DNA of 64,000 bases. Source: Nitrospirales bacterium LBB_01. Lineage in GTDB: Bacteria; Nitrospirota; Thermodesulfovibrionia; Thermodesulfovibrionales; Magnetobacteriaceae. How positions within the stretch are numbered: the first letter of the stretch is position 1; the number at the start of each line of letters is the position of its first letter. The stretch lies in the NCBI GenBank assembly GCA_004376055.2, contig CP049016.1:3100001-3164000 (forward strand). Reading direction: 5' to 3'. Of the stretch, positions 44,571 to 54,410 are shown piece by piece. The position numbers and the translations under genes were made by a program. The notes under the pieces were generated by a model. That model worked only from the letters and a program-made list of their open reading frames with translations, was not told where the DNA came from and searched no databases.

Positions 44571-45609
44571 ATGAATAAGTTAGGAATGTTAAAGATTTTT
44601 GTCGCTTTTTGCTTGCTAACATGTTTTTTTATTAGCTATTCGTATGCTGATATTGGTGTAACCACAACTACAACGACAGCATCAACCACTACAACGGCAT
44701 CCACTACTACAAAAGCCACAACTACTACAACCACAGCGTCAACTACTACCACAACGAAAGCCACAACAACAGCAAGCACAACAACACCTTCGACTACGAC
44801 AACGACTGCAACCACGACAACGACTACGTACACTTGGACGGAGAGAACTGTTAATAACAGCAACGGCTGGTCTTCGATAACGTCTTCATCGGATGGGACA
44901 AAACTCGCTGCCGTGTGTGATGGACAGTTAAATAATGGCGGATCTATACCTCAATAGATTCTGGCGCTACATGGACAAAGCGAACTAGTGCTGGCAGCAG
45001 AGCTTGGTATTCAATAGCATCCTCATCAGATGGATCAAAACTTGCTGCTGTAGCCTATTGCGGTAAAACCACTGGTGTATGCAACGGAAGTGAAGCGACT
45101 GAGAATATCTATACCTCAACAGATTCTGGCGCTACATGGACAAAGCGAACTAGTGCTGGCAGCAGAGCTTGGTATTCAATAGCATCCTCATCAGATGGAT
45201 CAAAACTTGCTGCTGGAAATTGGATGGGTTACATTTACACCGCTGTGTCATCAGGCACAGAATCAACAACTACAACCACAGCAGCATCCTCAACACTACT
45301 CATACACTTACAGTGCCGACAACGACACTAGTCTCCCTTGGCGGCTATGTAGGACCATTTTCATCGACTATCACAAATAATACAAGTTCTACCTATTACA
45401 TGTATCTTTATGTCTATACCCCTGGCGGCTCATGGCTTGTCTTAAATAGCGGGCAAACGATATCAGCAGGACAGACATTATCTGCAAGCAATCTATATTC
45501 GTATGTTCCATACGCTGCTCAAACAGGCACCTATTACTATTTTGAAATAACTTATGATTCAAGTTGGAATCAGTACGAGTATAAATATTTCACTTATACT
45601 GTCAACTGA
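44571..45609 (+). pseudogene. Thr-rich, BNR-like-repeat surface protein, frameshifted
   Basis: The frame opens with a signal peptide (MNKLGMLKIFVAFCLL...; residues 1-26), then about 55 residues almost entirely Thr/Ala/Ser/Lys repeats (TTTTASTTT pattern), then a WTERTVNNSNGWSSITSSSDG unit. It stops at 44957, but the next frame continues with IYTSIDSGATW, TKRTSAGSRAWYSIASSSDG and a second such unit. A third frame (ending at 45609) gives a beta-rich C-terminus with GGYVGPFSSTITNN. So at least two frame changes are needed, near 44940 and near 45290. Thr-rich and BNR/sialidase-like repeat proteins are usually secreted or cell-surface proteins. It may be a pseudogene, or the changes may be assembly errors. 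Confidence 0.65.
44942..45215 (+). repeat. Direct repeat of 109 bp within the Thr-rich gene
   Basis: 44942-45050 and 45107-45215 are almost identical (one visible base difference, TCAATAG versus TCAACAG). The 165 bp period equals 55 codons and corresponds to one BNR-like unit each. Confidence 0.88.
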
Positions 45610-45645
45610 GACAAGACAAAGAGTGTTAACCTAAAAACCTGAGGT

Positions 45646-45665
45646 CAAGGAGGTTGGCCTCCTTG
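45646..45665. terminator. Short hairpin between convergent genes
   Basis: CAAGGAGG/CCTCCTTG with a 4-base loop, between the Thr-rich gene and lpxI. No strong U-run follows, so termination activity is uncertain. Confidence 0.4.
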
Positions 45666-45709
45666 CGGTTGAGTTTGAGGGAGGGCAAAGCCACCCATCA
45701 AATTACTTA

Positions 45710-46519
45710 CTATACACCAATCACAGAAATACCGGCGGCATTAGCCGCTTTCAACATTTCGTCTTTTTGGATTATCAGGGTGTGCTCCGCCTCTATGGCT
45801 AACACACGGGCTTTAACCTCGATCATCGCTTTTATTGTGCTAAGACCGCAAGCAGGATAGTCAAATCTTTTATCCTGATTTGGTTTGCTAACCTTTACCA
45901 CGGCGGCTCCAGACAAAGCCAATGTGCCACCTCGCACGATTGCACTGTCTGTTCCCTCTATCGCCTCCACTGCCATGATTGCAAGGTTTTTCACTATCAC
46001 CGTTTGTCCTATATCAAGTCTGCCTAATTCCTTTGCTATACTAAAACCAAAGTCAACATCTTTTTTTTCCGAGTCGGTCAGCCTTTTTTCTGTCAACAAA
46101 CCCTTTGGCGCTAAAAGCTCCGATGTAAATTCCGTAACATCAAGCATTCTGATACCTTCTTTAGCAAACTCATTTACCAACGCAAGTAATATAGAATCAT
46201 CACTGCGGTCTTTTAACTTAACAAGAAATGTAACCGCCTTCAGATCAGGCTTAATCTTACCCTCGTAAAGAATCGACTTAGGGACTTTGCCTCCCATGAC
46301 AGCTTCTTTTGCTCCGGACTTTTTTAACGTATCTATTATTGCGCCAAGTTTTCCAACACTAACCGGTTTAAAGTGATCCACATAGTTGGCTAAGCTCTCA
46401 TCGACAAGAGGCTGAAGTCCAATAGCAAACACCTCATATCCTTTAGCCCTTGCCCCCTCTGCTATTGCTCGCGGCAAGTCCCCTTTACCGGCAATTAAAC
46501 CCAATAGTCTGCCTGCCAT
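45710..46519 (-). CDS. lpxI: UDP-2,3-diacylglucosamine diphosphatase LpxI
   Basis: A 269-residue LpxI that hydrolyses UDP-2,3-diacylglucosamine to lipid X in lipid A synthesis; used instead of LpxH in many non-gammaproteobacteria. Family start LGLIAGKGDLPRAIAEGA, then LGAIIDTLKKSGAKEAVMGG and a C-terminal EVKARVLAIEAEHTLI. It lies six bases after lpxA as last gene of the envelope operon. Confidence 0.93.
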   Translation of the reverse strand: MAGRLLGLIAGKGDLPRAIAEGARAKGYEVFAIGLQPLVDESLANYVDHFKPVSVGKLGAIIDTLKKSGAKEAVMGGKVPKSILYEGKIKPDLKAVTFLVKLKDRSDDSILLALVNEFAKEGIRMLDVTEFTSELLAPKGLLTEKRLTDSEKKDVDFGFSIAKELGRLDIGQTVIVKNLAIMAVEAIEGTDSAIVRGGTLALSGAAVVKVSKPNQDKRFDYPACGLSTIKAMIEVKARVLAIEAEHTLIIQKDEMLKAANAAGISVIGV

Positions 46520-46525
46520 CTTAAT

Positions 46526-47305
46526 TTACCTGCAAATTCCTCTTGTATTTTGTGAAATAAACTCTGTCAACTTCTTTATATCATCAATATGCCCAAGCTC
46601 ACTGATAACCTTGTCAAGCGCTTCTTTAAGAGTAAGTTTGTCTCTGAAAAGCACTTTATACGCTCTCTTTAGGTTTTGAATCCTGTCATCAGTAAACCCG
46701 TGGCGTTTTAGCCCTATTACGTTTGGTCCATACAACCGGGCTCTTGGCCCAGAGGCCATCATAAACGGCGGTATATCCTGACCTATCCCGCTAAAGCCGC
46801 CCACCATCGCATACGCGCCAATACGCGTAAACTGATGCACTGCCACGATACCGCCAAACACCGCATGATCCCCCACGCTCACATGCCCGGCAAGCGTTGC
46901 CGCATTAGCCATCACTATTGAGTTGCCAAGTTTGCAGTCATGCGCTATATGCACGTAGGCCATTATGAAGTTATTGTTTCCTATCTCTGTGATCCCATCA
47001 CCGCCAACTGAGGCTCTGTGAATTGTCGTATATTCACGAATTATATTTTTGTTACCTATGCGGATTTTAGTTGCTCTGCCATCGTATTTTAAGTCCTGGG
47101 GAGGCAGTCCTATGCTTGTAAAGGGATAGATTTGACAATCCTCACCTATTTCCACAGTTCCGTCTAAGACTATGTTTGACATCAGTTTTGTCCCTTTGCC
47201 AATTGTAACGTTATCCCCTATTATGCAGTAAGGACCAACTGATGTATCATCACTCAGTTTAGCGCTTTGCCCCACAATTGCGGTGGGATGAATATCGGGC
47301 TTCAT
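46526..47305 (-). CDS. lpxA: UDP-N-acetylglucosamine acyltransferase LpxA
   Basis: A 259-residue left-handed beta-helix acyltransferase with many hexapeptide repeats. Catalytic His region YVHIAHDCKLGN near residue 120 and the C-terminal helical part (FTDDRIQNLKRAYKVLF) are present. It transfers a 3-hydroxyacyl chain from ACP to UDP-GlcNAc, the first step of lipid A. The ATG overlaps the fabZ stop (ATGA). Confidence 0.96.
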   Translation of the reverse strand: MKPDIHPTAIVGQSAKLSDDTSVGPYCIIGDNVTIGKGTKLMSNIVLDGTVEIGEDCQIYPFTSIGLPPQDLKYDGRATKIRIGNKNIIREYTTIHRASVGGDGITEIGNNNFIMAYVHIAHDCKLGNSIVMANAATLAGHVSVGDHAVFGGIVAVHQFTRIGAYAMVGGFSGIGQDIPPFMMASGPRARLYGPNVIGLKRHGFTDDRIQNLKRAYKVLFRDKLTLKEALDKVISELGHIDDIKKLTEFISQNTRGICR

Positions 47306-47733
47306 GACTCCTTCTCTATAATCATAGCTGTAAACTCAGCCTCAGACACCACTGCGCCATCCACTGAGGCTTTTCCTGTAAACCGCCAGACATTACCTCT
47401 TTTGTGAGTCACTTTTACATCCAACACCAGCGTGTTTCCGGGCACTACTGGTTTTCTGAATTTTGCCTTCTCTATACTCATGAAATACACGGTGTCGCCC
47501 TTTACGCCGGATTTAAAAGCTAAAATGCCGGAAAGCTGTGCAAGTGCTTCTATTATCAACACTCCGGGCATTACAGGATTGCCAGGAAAATGCCCCTGGA
47601 AAAATGGTTCGTTTATCGTAACATTTTTTATCCCGCGGGCGCTCTCACCTGCTGTAAGCTCATCCACCCTGTCCACTAATAAAAACGGATACCTGTGTGG
47701 TAAAGTGTTAAGTATTCCTGATATATCTATCAT
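47302..47733 (-). CDS. fabZ: 3-hydroxyacyl-ACP dehydratase FabZ
   Basis: About 143 residues from the ATG at 47733 (MIDISGILNTLPHRYPFLL), which follows GGAGGG; the ATG six codons upstream precedes that ribosome site and is unlikely. Hot-dog fold with catalytic His in LPHRYPFLLVDRV and Glu in PGVLIIEALAQLSG; also FFQGHFPGNPVMPG. It dehydrates 3-hydroxyacyl-ACP in fatty-acid synthesis and competes with LpxA and LpxD for the same substrate. It sits between lpxD and lpxA. Confidence 0.96.
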   Translation of the reverse strand: MIDISGILNTLPHRYPFLLVDRVDELTAGESARGIKNVTINEPFFQGHFPGNPVMPGVLIIEALAQLSGILAFKSGVKGDTVYFMSIEKAKFRKPVVPGNTLVLDVKVTHKRGNVWRFTGKASVDGAVVSEAEFTAMIIEKES

Positions 47734-47786
47734 TTTGCCACCCTCCTGCAATTAAGATATTTGACAGCCTGTGACATAAATTGAAC

Positions 47787-48806
47787 TTAGCCCGTTTTTG
47801 ATGACAGGGCATCTAATTTCCTCTCAAGCTCCAGTATTTTTTCATTCAATTCAGGCAATTTTGTAAAAATAATATGTGACCTCTTATATCGGCTATGGGA
47901 AAAACACGGTGAACCCATGTACATGCCTTTTGGCAGAATGCCTTTTACTCCAGACTGAGCAGCTATCATTGTGCCTGAGGAAATCTCTGCGTGATCAGCT
48001 ATCCCTGCCTGACCGCCAACCATCACATAGTCGCCTATAACCGTGCTTCCGCCGATTCCAACCTGTGCCACGATTATAGAGTTCCTGCCGATTTTAACAT
48101 TGTGCGCTATCTGCACAAGATTGTCTATCTTAGTGCCGTCGCCTATTACCGTCGCACCGGTTGTTGCTCTGTCTATTGTAGAGTTAGCCCCTATTTCCAC
48201 ATCGTTTCCTATTATAACCGTGCCGACATGAGGAATTTTTACGTGTGTGCCGCTGTCTTGCTCATAGCCAAAGCCGTCTGAGCCCACTACAACCCCGGGG
48301 TGTATTATCACCCGGCTGCCAATTGTGACCCTCTCCCGTATGGTTACGTTAGGGTAGATAAGACAGTCATCCCCTATTGTCGTACCCTCGCCGATAAAAA
48401 CACCAGGATACACTACAGTCCTATTGCCTATAACAGCTTGAGCTCCTACATATGAGGCCGGATAAATCGTCACTTGCTCGCCTATATCGGCATCGTTTGA
48501 GACAAACGCTCCGTCCACCACCCCTTTTACCTCATGAGGACTAACATAAAAAGCCCCCAGAAGTTTTGCAAAACTCAGAGACGGATTTTTCACTATCACC
48601 TGAGCTTTATTCAGACCATGTATTTCCTCGCTGACCAACACTGCTGAGACTGGAGATTTTCTGAGTTGTTCTATATAACTTTTTTGATTAACATAAGTTA
48701 TATAACCCTGTCCCGCCCCATCAATACCGGCAGCGCCCGCTATCTCAAGCTCCTCATCACCTATCACAAGCCCGCCCGTTATACGGGCTATATCATTAAG
48801 TCTCAT
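47787..48806 (-). CDS. lpxD: UDP-3-O-acylglucosamine N-acyltransferase LpxD
   Basis: A 339-residue acyltransferase with an N-terminal uridine-binding domain ([30 protein letters not shown]) and a C-terminal left-handed beta helix of hexapeptide repeats. It contains the [18 protein letters not shown] region and the catalytic His in [12 protein letters not shown] near residue 234. It adds the second acyl chain in lipid A synthesis. Gene order skp-lpxD-fabZ-lpxA is conserved across diderms. Confidence 0.96.
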   Translation of the reverse strand: MRLNDIARITGGLVIGDEELEIAGAAGIDGAGQGYITYVNQKSYIEQLRKSPVSAVLVSEEIHGLNKAQVIVKNPSLSFAKLLGAFYVSPHEVKGVVDGAFVSNDADIGEQVTIYPASYVGAQAVIGNRTVVYPGVFIGEGTTIGDDCLIYPNVTIRERVTIGSRVIIHPGVVVGSDGFGYEQDSGTHVKIPHVGTVIIGNDVEIGANSTIDRATTGATVIGDGTKIDNLVQIAHNVKIGRNSIIVAQVGIGGSTVIGDYVMVGGQAGIADHAEISSGTMIAAQSGVKGILPKGMYMGSPCFSHSRYKRSHIIFTKLPELNEKILELERKLDALSSKTG

Positions 48807-48836
48807 ATATGCTATATATAAGCAAACTGTTTGGTT

Positions 48837-49358
48837 CTATTTATTCTTTTCGTTTAGTTTCTTTACAATCTTGTCCGTAATATCGGCTTTACCATCGGAG
48901 TAAACGACCATCGAGTTGTCAAGTATTGCGGCATAACCCTCGTCTTTACCTATGGAGACTACAAGCTCTTTAACGGCTTTAAATATGTCTTTAGTTATTT
49001 CTTGCTCCTTCTTTCTTACCTCATCCTGTGACTCTGCCGCAAATCTCTTATACTCCCTTAACATGGAGGCAAGTTCCTCCTGTTTCTTCTTCTTTGCATC
49101 GTCTGACATCACGCTGGACTTTTTGTCATATTCCTCTTTAGCCTTCTCAATAGCTTTTTCCTTCTCGTCTATTTTTACCTGATGGCTCTTAACAAACGTA
49201 TCCAGAGTCTCCTTCGCTTTTTTACCTTGCTCTGACTCCATAAACACCTTTTGAATGTCCACAAACCCTATTTTGGTGTGATCTGCTGCAAAAGCACTGC
49301 CTGCGGCAAACACAATAACTACAGTCACTGCCGCCATTAACGACAAAACTTTCTTCAT
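48837..49358 (-). CDS. skp: OmpH/Skp-family periplasmic chaperone
   Basis: About 173 residues from the ATG at 49358 (MKKVLSLM), spaced six bases from AGGAGG; the ATG two codons earlier directly abuts that site. Signal peptide ends near AFA. The mature part is KIGFVDIQKVFMESEQGK followed by a long Lys/Glu coiled coil (about residues 50-120) and LDNSMVVYSDGKADIT at the end. It carries unfolded outer-membrane proteins to BamA, whose gene precedes it. Confidence 0.93.
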   Translation of the reverse strand: MKKVLSLMAAVTVVIVFAAGSAFAADHTKIGFVDIQKVFMESEQGKKAKETLDTFVKSHQVKIDEKEKAIEKAKEEYDKKSSVMSDDAKKKKQEELASMLREYKRFAAESQDEVRKKEQEITKDIFKAVKELVVSIGKDEGYAAILDNSMVVYSDGKADITDKIVKKLNEKNK

Positions 49359-49405
49359 TACCATCCTCCTGGATATTTTTTTAACTGTATTTGAAAATAT
49401 TCCGT

Positions 49406-51646
49406 CTAAAAGAAACTTCCTACAGAAAACTCCACTCTGCCTGGAGCCTCATCCCCAGTCCTTCTTAGGTTATAGCCGTACTCCACACGTATCGGGCCAA
49501 ACGGGGATATCCACCTTACTCCCAAACCTGTTGTGTATTTCACATCACGTATAGTGACAGTGCTATCCATTGCTGTGCCAATATCCACAAAGTAAACACC
49601 CTTAATTTTAAGTTCCGGTAAAATCGGAAAAATTATTTCATTGTTATTTAATATCTGGCTTGTACCGCCAAGGTATTGGTTTTGTGAATCCTTTGGTCCG
49701 GCGTCTCCAAAAGCTACACCCCTTAAGGTACTGATACCGCCGACAAAGAAACGCTCATAGACCGGAAGAGGCTTGCCAAATAATCCAGTTGCATACCCGT
49801 AACGTAATCTTGTCGAAAATGTAGTCTGACCTATAAAGGGAAAAAACCATAATGATTCAATGCCGGTTTTAAAAAACCTATTTGAACCAAGTAACCCTGC
49901 CCCGGTAATGTACACACTGTTTAGAGAACCAACCGTCGGATCAAGATAGTTATCCCTCGTGTCTCTGCTAATTGAAGGGGTCAGGCTGCCTGTGGTAGAG
50001 TAACCAGCCTGATCTGAAATCAGCTGGCTTGCCGAATCGCTTATATCATATACGTCAACCTTTTCTAACTTGTAGAAAACCCCTGACGTGTAGTATTCGG
50101 CAAACCTTTTACCTAAACCAAGAGTTAAGCCTGTAGCTTTCCTGCTAAACGTAGAATAAACCCTGTCTGTCCTATAGATACTTGACGTAAACACTAATGG
50201 TTTATCTAAAAACCACGGATTTTTATAAGTTACCTCATAAAGAGATGATATTCCGCCAAGCTGACTGCTGACCTTAAGTGAATTACCAGAGCCAAAGAGG
50301 TTTATCTGAGTGACCTCAACTATCCCTATCAGATGATCAACCGAGCTATAGCCGCCTCCCAAATTTACAAAACCAGTCATTTTATCTTTTACTTTTACAT
50401 CCAAATTAACAGTGTCATTATCCGGTTCAGGTTTTGGTAAGAGTTCCACGGATTCAAAAAAGTTAAGATTATTAACGTTCTGTTGGCTTCTTTTAAGTTT
50501 TGCACTATTATATAGGTCGCCCTCGTCAAGGGTCACCTCACGTCTTATAACTTTATCACGAGTCTTTGTATTGCCTGAAATCTCAACTCGGCCTATATGA
50601 TAAACCTTGCCCTCCTCAACAAGCAGTCCTACACTAACTGTGTGGTCGGTCTCATTAGGCATAATCTGGGGTGCCACGTTTGCTGTGGCAAACCCACGCT
50701 CTGCATAGTAATCCGATACAGCTGTCATATCTTTTGTCAGTTTAGCTCTGCTAAAAACATCTCCGGCTTTTAGCTTAACAAGCGGTGTCAACGTATCCAG
50801 TGGGTACGCCTTATTTCCTGAGAGCGTAATCGTGTTTATCTTATACGGCTGTCCCTCGGACAGCTCAAATTTAACCGTTATAGAGTTTGCCTTCTCATCC
50901 ACCACGACTTGAGGTTCGCTTACTTTTATGTCAAGGTAACCATAGTCAAGATATACGTCCTTTATTTTCTGAACGTCAGCATTGAGCATTTCTTTTTTCA
51001 GATACCCTGTGCCTGTTATAAAAGACAATATATTCCACGTTCCGGTGTCAATGGCTTTTTTCAACTTCTTTGTGGTAATCCCTTTATTTCCGATAAATTC
51101 CAGTTTCCGGATTTTTATTCTCTTATTTTCTTTTATTTCAAATGTTAACGTCACTTCATCTTCTTTTTCGTACCTGATTATAGGATATATCTGAGCAAGA
51201 TAATATCCCTCCTCGTTATAGTATCCCTTGAGTTTTTGCGTAATGTCTTCTATCAACGAGTAATCGGCAAGTGTGCCGACATTAAGAGGCGCTTTCTCTC
51301 TTAGCTTGTCGTCGCTAAGCTCATCATTTCCGACAAAAACTATCTTAACGATAGTGGGCTTTTCCTTAAGTCTGTATATGAGCTTAAGTCCGCCCTCATA
51401 AAACTCCATATCAACGTTGACATCGTCAAAAAATCCCATTCTGTAAATAGTTTGGATGTCCTCAGAGACCTTCTCCCTAACAAATGGCTGATTAATCTTC
51501 TGGGACAACTTGCCGCGCACTGCCCCGTCTTCTATTCTTCTGAGCCCAGCAATGTCTATAGAAACGACAAGAGGCTCCACACAATACCCCGCTACCGCTG
51601 TCAAAAGCAAAATCAGCGCCATCACAAATATAATTGTTTTATTCAT
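49406..51646 (-). CDS. bamA: Outer-membrane assembly factor BamA
   Basis: About 746 residues from the ATG at 51646 (MNKTIIFVMAL), chosen because GAGGGAG lies upstream and a signal peptide follows directly. Five POTRA repeats cover about residues 20-420 (for example SEDIQTIYRMGFFDDVNV and KRSQQNVNNLNFFESVEL). A 16-stranded barrel follows with GGYSSVDHLIG, FFVGGISTLRGVAFGDAGP (the L6 RGF-like loop as LRGVAF) and a C-terminal Phe (VEFSVGSFF), the signal for barrel insertion. It inserts outer-membrane proteins. First gene of the lipid A/envelope operon. Confidence 0.96.
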   Translation of the reverse strand: MNKTIIFVMALILLLTAVAGYCVEPLVVSIDIAGLRRIEDGAVRGKLSQKINQPFVREKVSEDIQTIYRMGFFDDVNVDMEFYEGGLKLIYRLKEKPTIVKIVFVGNDELSDDKLREKAPLNVGTLADYSLIEDITQKLKGYYNEEGYYLAQIYPIIRYEKEDEVTLTFEIKENKRIKIRKLEFIGNKGITTKKLKKAIDTGTWNILSFITGTGYLKKEMLNADVQKIKDVYLDYGYLDIKVSEPQVVVDEKANSITVKFELSEGQPYKINTITLSGNKAYPLDTLTPLVKLKAGDVFSRAKLTKDMTAVSDYYAERGFATANVAPQIMPNETDHTVSVGLLVEEGKVYHIGRVEISGNTKTRDKVIRREVTLDEGDLYNSAKLKRSQQNVNNLNFFESVELLPKPEPDNDTVNLDVKVKDKMTGFVNLGGGYSSVDHLIGIVEVTQINLFGSGNSLKVSSQLGGISSLYEVTYKNPWFLDKPLVFTSSIYRTDRVYSTFSRKATGLTLGLGKRFAEYYTSGVFYKLEKVDVYDISDSASQLISDQAGYSTTGSLTPSISRDTRDNYLDPTVGSLNSVYITGAGLLGSNRFFKTGIESLWFFPFIGQTTFSTRLRYGYATGLFGKPLPVYERFFVGGISTLRGVAFGDAGPKDSQNQYLGGTSQILNNNEIIFPILPELKIKGVYFVDIGTAMDSTVTIRDVKYTTGLGVRWISPFGPIRVEYGYNLRRTGDEAPGRVEFSVGSFF

Positions 51647-51878
51647 AAATTCTTGCTCCCTCGTCATATTTTAAAACATTCCGTGACAAGCAATTATATA
51701 GTATATGTTGGATTTGTGTAAATAGGTAAAATAATTTTTTTTTAAGACAGCTGTTTCTGACTAAGGCACTTGTTTTTTTCTTGGGAATTTAGTATATTGT
51801 TTCTCTGTAGCCTAATTATAGACAGGATAACCGTAAAATTAAAATACTATAAATATATAAGGAGGTATTAAACTCAGC

Positions 51879-53591
51879 ATGAACATACTGGACAAATACA
51901 CAACAGAGCCAAAAATAGCTTATTTCACTATGGAGATAGGTCTCAAGGACGATATTCCTACCTACAGTGGAGGTTTAGGGATATTGGCGGGGGATACGAT
52001 AAAATCCACCGCTGACTTAAAACTGCCTGTGGTAGCAGTAACCCTTATGCACAGAAAGGGGTATTTCACACAGGATTTTGACGCAAGCGGATATCAGATA
52101 AGCAATCCCGTGCAGTGGGACCCGGCAACGTATATGACCCTTACGACAGAGAAAGTTACAGTAAGAATTGAGGGACGGGATGTATATGTTCAGGCGTGGA
52201 TTTATTTTGTGGAGAGTTTAAGGGGCGGTGCTGTTCCGGTACTCTATCTTGATACGGATATGCCTGAAAACATCCCTGAGGACAGAGAGTTGACCAATCA
52301 TCTTTATGGCGGCGACACCTCTTATAGAATCAAACAGGAGATAATACTTGGAATCGGCGGCGTAAGGATGCTTAGAGAGCTGGGCTTTACCGTCAAAAAA
52401 TACCACATGAACGAGGGACACGCATCTTTTCTCACATTGGAACTTTTACATGAGTTCAAAAAAGACATAGAAAGCGTGTGGGATGAATCCCTAATCTGGG
52501 ATTTTGAAAAGGTTAAGGATATTTGTGTCTTTACAACCCATACTCCTGTTGAGGCTGGTCATGACAGATTTACCTATGAGTTATACAGCAAAGTTATGGG
52601 GGATTATTTCCCTGAAAGAGTCCTAAAAGCGCTTGCCGGTGATGACATTTTAAACATGACAATGCTTGCATTAAATCTCAGTAACTTTGTAAACGGTGTC
52701 GCCAAAAAGCACGGCGAAGTCTCACAAAGCATGTTCCCCGGCTACAGGATTAACGCTATAACAAACGGAATTCACTCCTACACGTGGACTTGCGAGCACT
52801 TTAAAAAGCTCTATGACAAGTACCTTCCCGGCTGGGCAAATGAGCCGGAAATTTTCGTGCGAGTTGAGACAATCCCTGATGATGAAATCTGGAATGCTCA
52901 CATGGCTGCCAAAAAAGATTTGATAGACTACGTTAACAGAACCTGTAACGCCGGCATGGATACTGACACCCTGACGCTGGGGTTTGCCAGACGTTTTGCT
53001 ACCTATAAGAGAGCAAACTTGCTTTTTAGCGACATTGAAAGGCTTATAAAGATAGCCCAGGGGAAGGTGCAGTTTATATTTGCTGGAAAAGCGCATCCGC
53101 GGGATGACGCCGGTAAGCTCTTGATTCAGAGCATCTTTAACTATGCGCGTGACCTCAAGGATAAAATAAAGATTTGCTTTGTGAAAAACTACAAGATGGA
53201 CCTCGGACTTCTTTTAACCTCAGGAGTTGATGTGTGGCTTAATAATCCGCTGAGACCGCTTGAAGCCTCAGGGACAAGCGGCATGAAGGCTACGCATAAT
53301 GGAGTGCCTAACTTTAGTGTTTTGGACGGCTGGTGGATAGAGGGTCACATTGAGGGTTATACAGGCTGGTCAATTGGGCCTGCCCCTACAGAGCTTGAGC
53401 CGGATGAGAAGATGAACGACATAGACGCCGCAGACCTTTACGATAAACTTGAGAATGTTCTGATTCCAACCTACTACGGCCCAAGAAAGAACTGGATTTT
53501 CGTTATGAAAGGCACAATTGGCAAAAACGCCTACTACTTCAACACCCACAGAATGATGAGAAGGTACGTAACTGAAGCTTATATAAGGTAA
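51879..53591 (+). CDS. glgP: Alpha-glucan phosphorylase (short bacterial type)
   Basis: A 570-residue GT35 phosphorylase that releases glucose-1-phosphate from glycogen or maltodextrin. It opens with IAYFTMEIGLKDDIPTYSGGLG, contains KYHMNEGHASFLTLEL near 170, FTTHTPVEAGHDRF near 222, and the PLP-Lys region EASGTSGMKATHNGVPNFS near 468. It is much shorter than the 800-residue E. coli enzymes and matches the short bacterial/archaeal subfamily. AAGGAGG precedes the ATG. The 211 bp gap to bamA holds both divergent promoters, which I could not place exactly. Confidence 0.92.
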   Translation: MNILDKYTTEPKIAYFTMEIGLKDDIPTYSGGLGILAGDTIKSTADLKLPVVAVTLMHRKGYFTQDFDASGYQISNPVQWDPATYMTLTTEKVTVRIEGRDVYVQAWIYFVESLRGGAVPVLYLDTDMPENIPEDRELTNHLYGGDTSYRIKQEIILGIGGVRMLRELGFTVKKYHMNEGHASFLTLELLHEFKKDIESVWDESLIWDFEKVKDICVFTTHTPVEAGHDRFTYELYSKVMGDYFPERVLKALAGDDILNMTMLALNLSNFVNGVAKKHGEVSQSMFPGYRINAITNGIHSYTWTCEHFKKLYDKYLPGWANEPEIFVRVETIPDDEIWNAHMAAKKDLIDYVNRTCNAGMDTDTLTLGFARRFATYKRANLLFSDIERLIKIAQGKVQFIFAGKAHPRDDAGKLLIQSIFNYARDLKDKIKICFVKNYKMDLGLLLTSGVDVWLNNPLRPLEASGTSGMKATHNGVPNFSVLDGWWIEGHIEGYTGWSIGPAPTELEPDEKMNDIDAADLYDKLENVLIPTYYGPRKNWIFVMKGTIGKNAYYFNTHRMMRRYVTEAYIR

Positions 53592-53599
53592 TTCAACAG

Positions 53600-53628
53600 G
53601 TGGGAGGGACTTTCTGAGTTCCTCCTAC
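53600..53628 (+). terminator. Terminator between convergent glgP and methyltransferase gene
   Basis: An 11 bp stem (two G-T pairs) GTGGGAGGGAC/GTTCCTCCTAC with a 7-base loop, followed by a T-containing stretch, 8 bases after the glgP stop. Confidence 0.65.
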
Positions 53629-54378
53629 TTAGTTTGAATCCAAAGACATCCACTGAATGCCGGCAGGTCTGTATTCAGAAACAGCTATTTCCTGCTCAAG
53701 TTTGGTAAAACCTTTCAAAACCGGATAATCTGACGGGTTTCTCTCAATAATGTGAAACTCTGTAATATTATGAGTGGCGCTGAATCTTTCTTTTATAGTA
53801 GCCGAAATAGCGGGATTAAGAAAATCATGCAGCTCTACTATTATATCCCAGTCTTTTAAATTAGGCAGTTTCTCCAAGTCCAGAAGGTCAAGTTCACAAC
53901 CCTCACAATCACAAAAAATCAAACCTTTTTTGCTGAATTTAATCTCAGAAAGCCATTTGACGGTACAATGCCCGCCTATGAGTATTTGATTGTGCACTCC
54001 ATTTTTTCCCGCCATAAGACTACAGATATTGGCTGCATTATGGTTTGTGTCAAAAGCATAAACTGTCACGCCGGGTATTCGTTTAGCAAAACCAACAGCA
54101 TAGTATCCCTCTCCTGAGCCAATATTTATAATATCTGAATAGTTCTTTTCACAGGCATTTTCTATTGCCGTGTGAATTTCAGTTTCATAGCAGCCCAGCA
54201 CCTTAGGAATTATAGCGCTTCCGACTAAGTCCATATTATCATACAGGATACCTTTAAAGGGGCCTCCCAACACTCTGTTGTCAGGACTTATAAGCGGAAT
54301 CAATTTATATTCCACCTCTCTTCTCTCACTAAGTTTTATGAAACGCCCACTGCCCATACATAGGTCAATATCATCCAT
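53629..54378 (-). CDS. SAM-dependent methyltransferase-like protein
   Basis: A 249-residue protein with a Rossmann-type motif I (IINIGSGEGYYAVGFAKRI near residue 84), an acidic motif II (VTVYAFDTN near 110) and a late IFCDCEGCELDLL segment near 155, then a typical EL-HDF region (VELHDFLNP). It resembles FkbM/class I methyltransferases. It lies 32 bases after the polyketide synthase stop and is co-directional, so it may methylate the polyketide or its glycosylated form. Substrate not known. Confidence 0.72.
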   Translation of the reverse strand: MDDIDLCMGSGRFIKLSERREVEYKLIPLISPDNRVLGGPFKGILYDNMDLVGSAIIPKVLGCYETEIHTAIENACEKNYSDIINIGSGEGYYAVGFAKRIPGVTVYAFDTNHNAANICSLMAGKNGVHNQILIGGHCTVKWLSEIKFSKKGLIFCDCEGCELDLLDLEKLPNLKDWDIIVELHDFLNPAISATIKERFSATHNITEFHIIERNPSDYPVLKGFTKLEQEIAVSEYRPAGIQWMSLDSN

Positions 54379-54410
54379 AACCTTTCCCCTGTTTATACAT
54401 CTTGCACGTT

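Noticed and set aside
44636-44863. 75-codon Val-rich minus-strand frame
   Set aside because: Reverse of the Thr-rich repeat (ACN codons read backward give Val-type codons); no signal or family.
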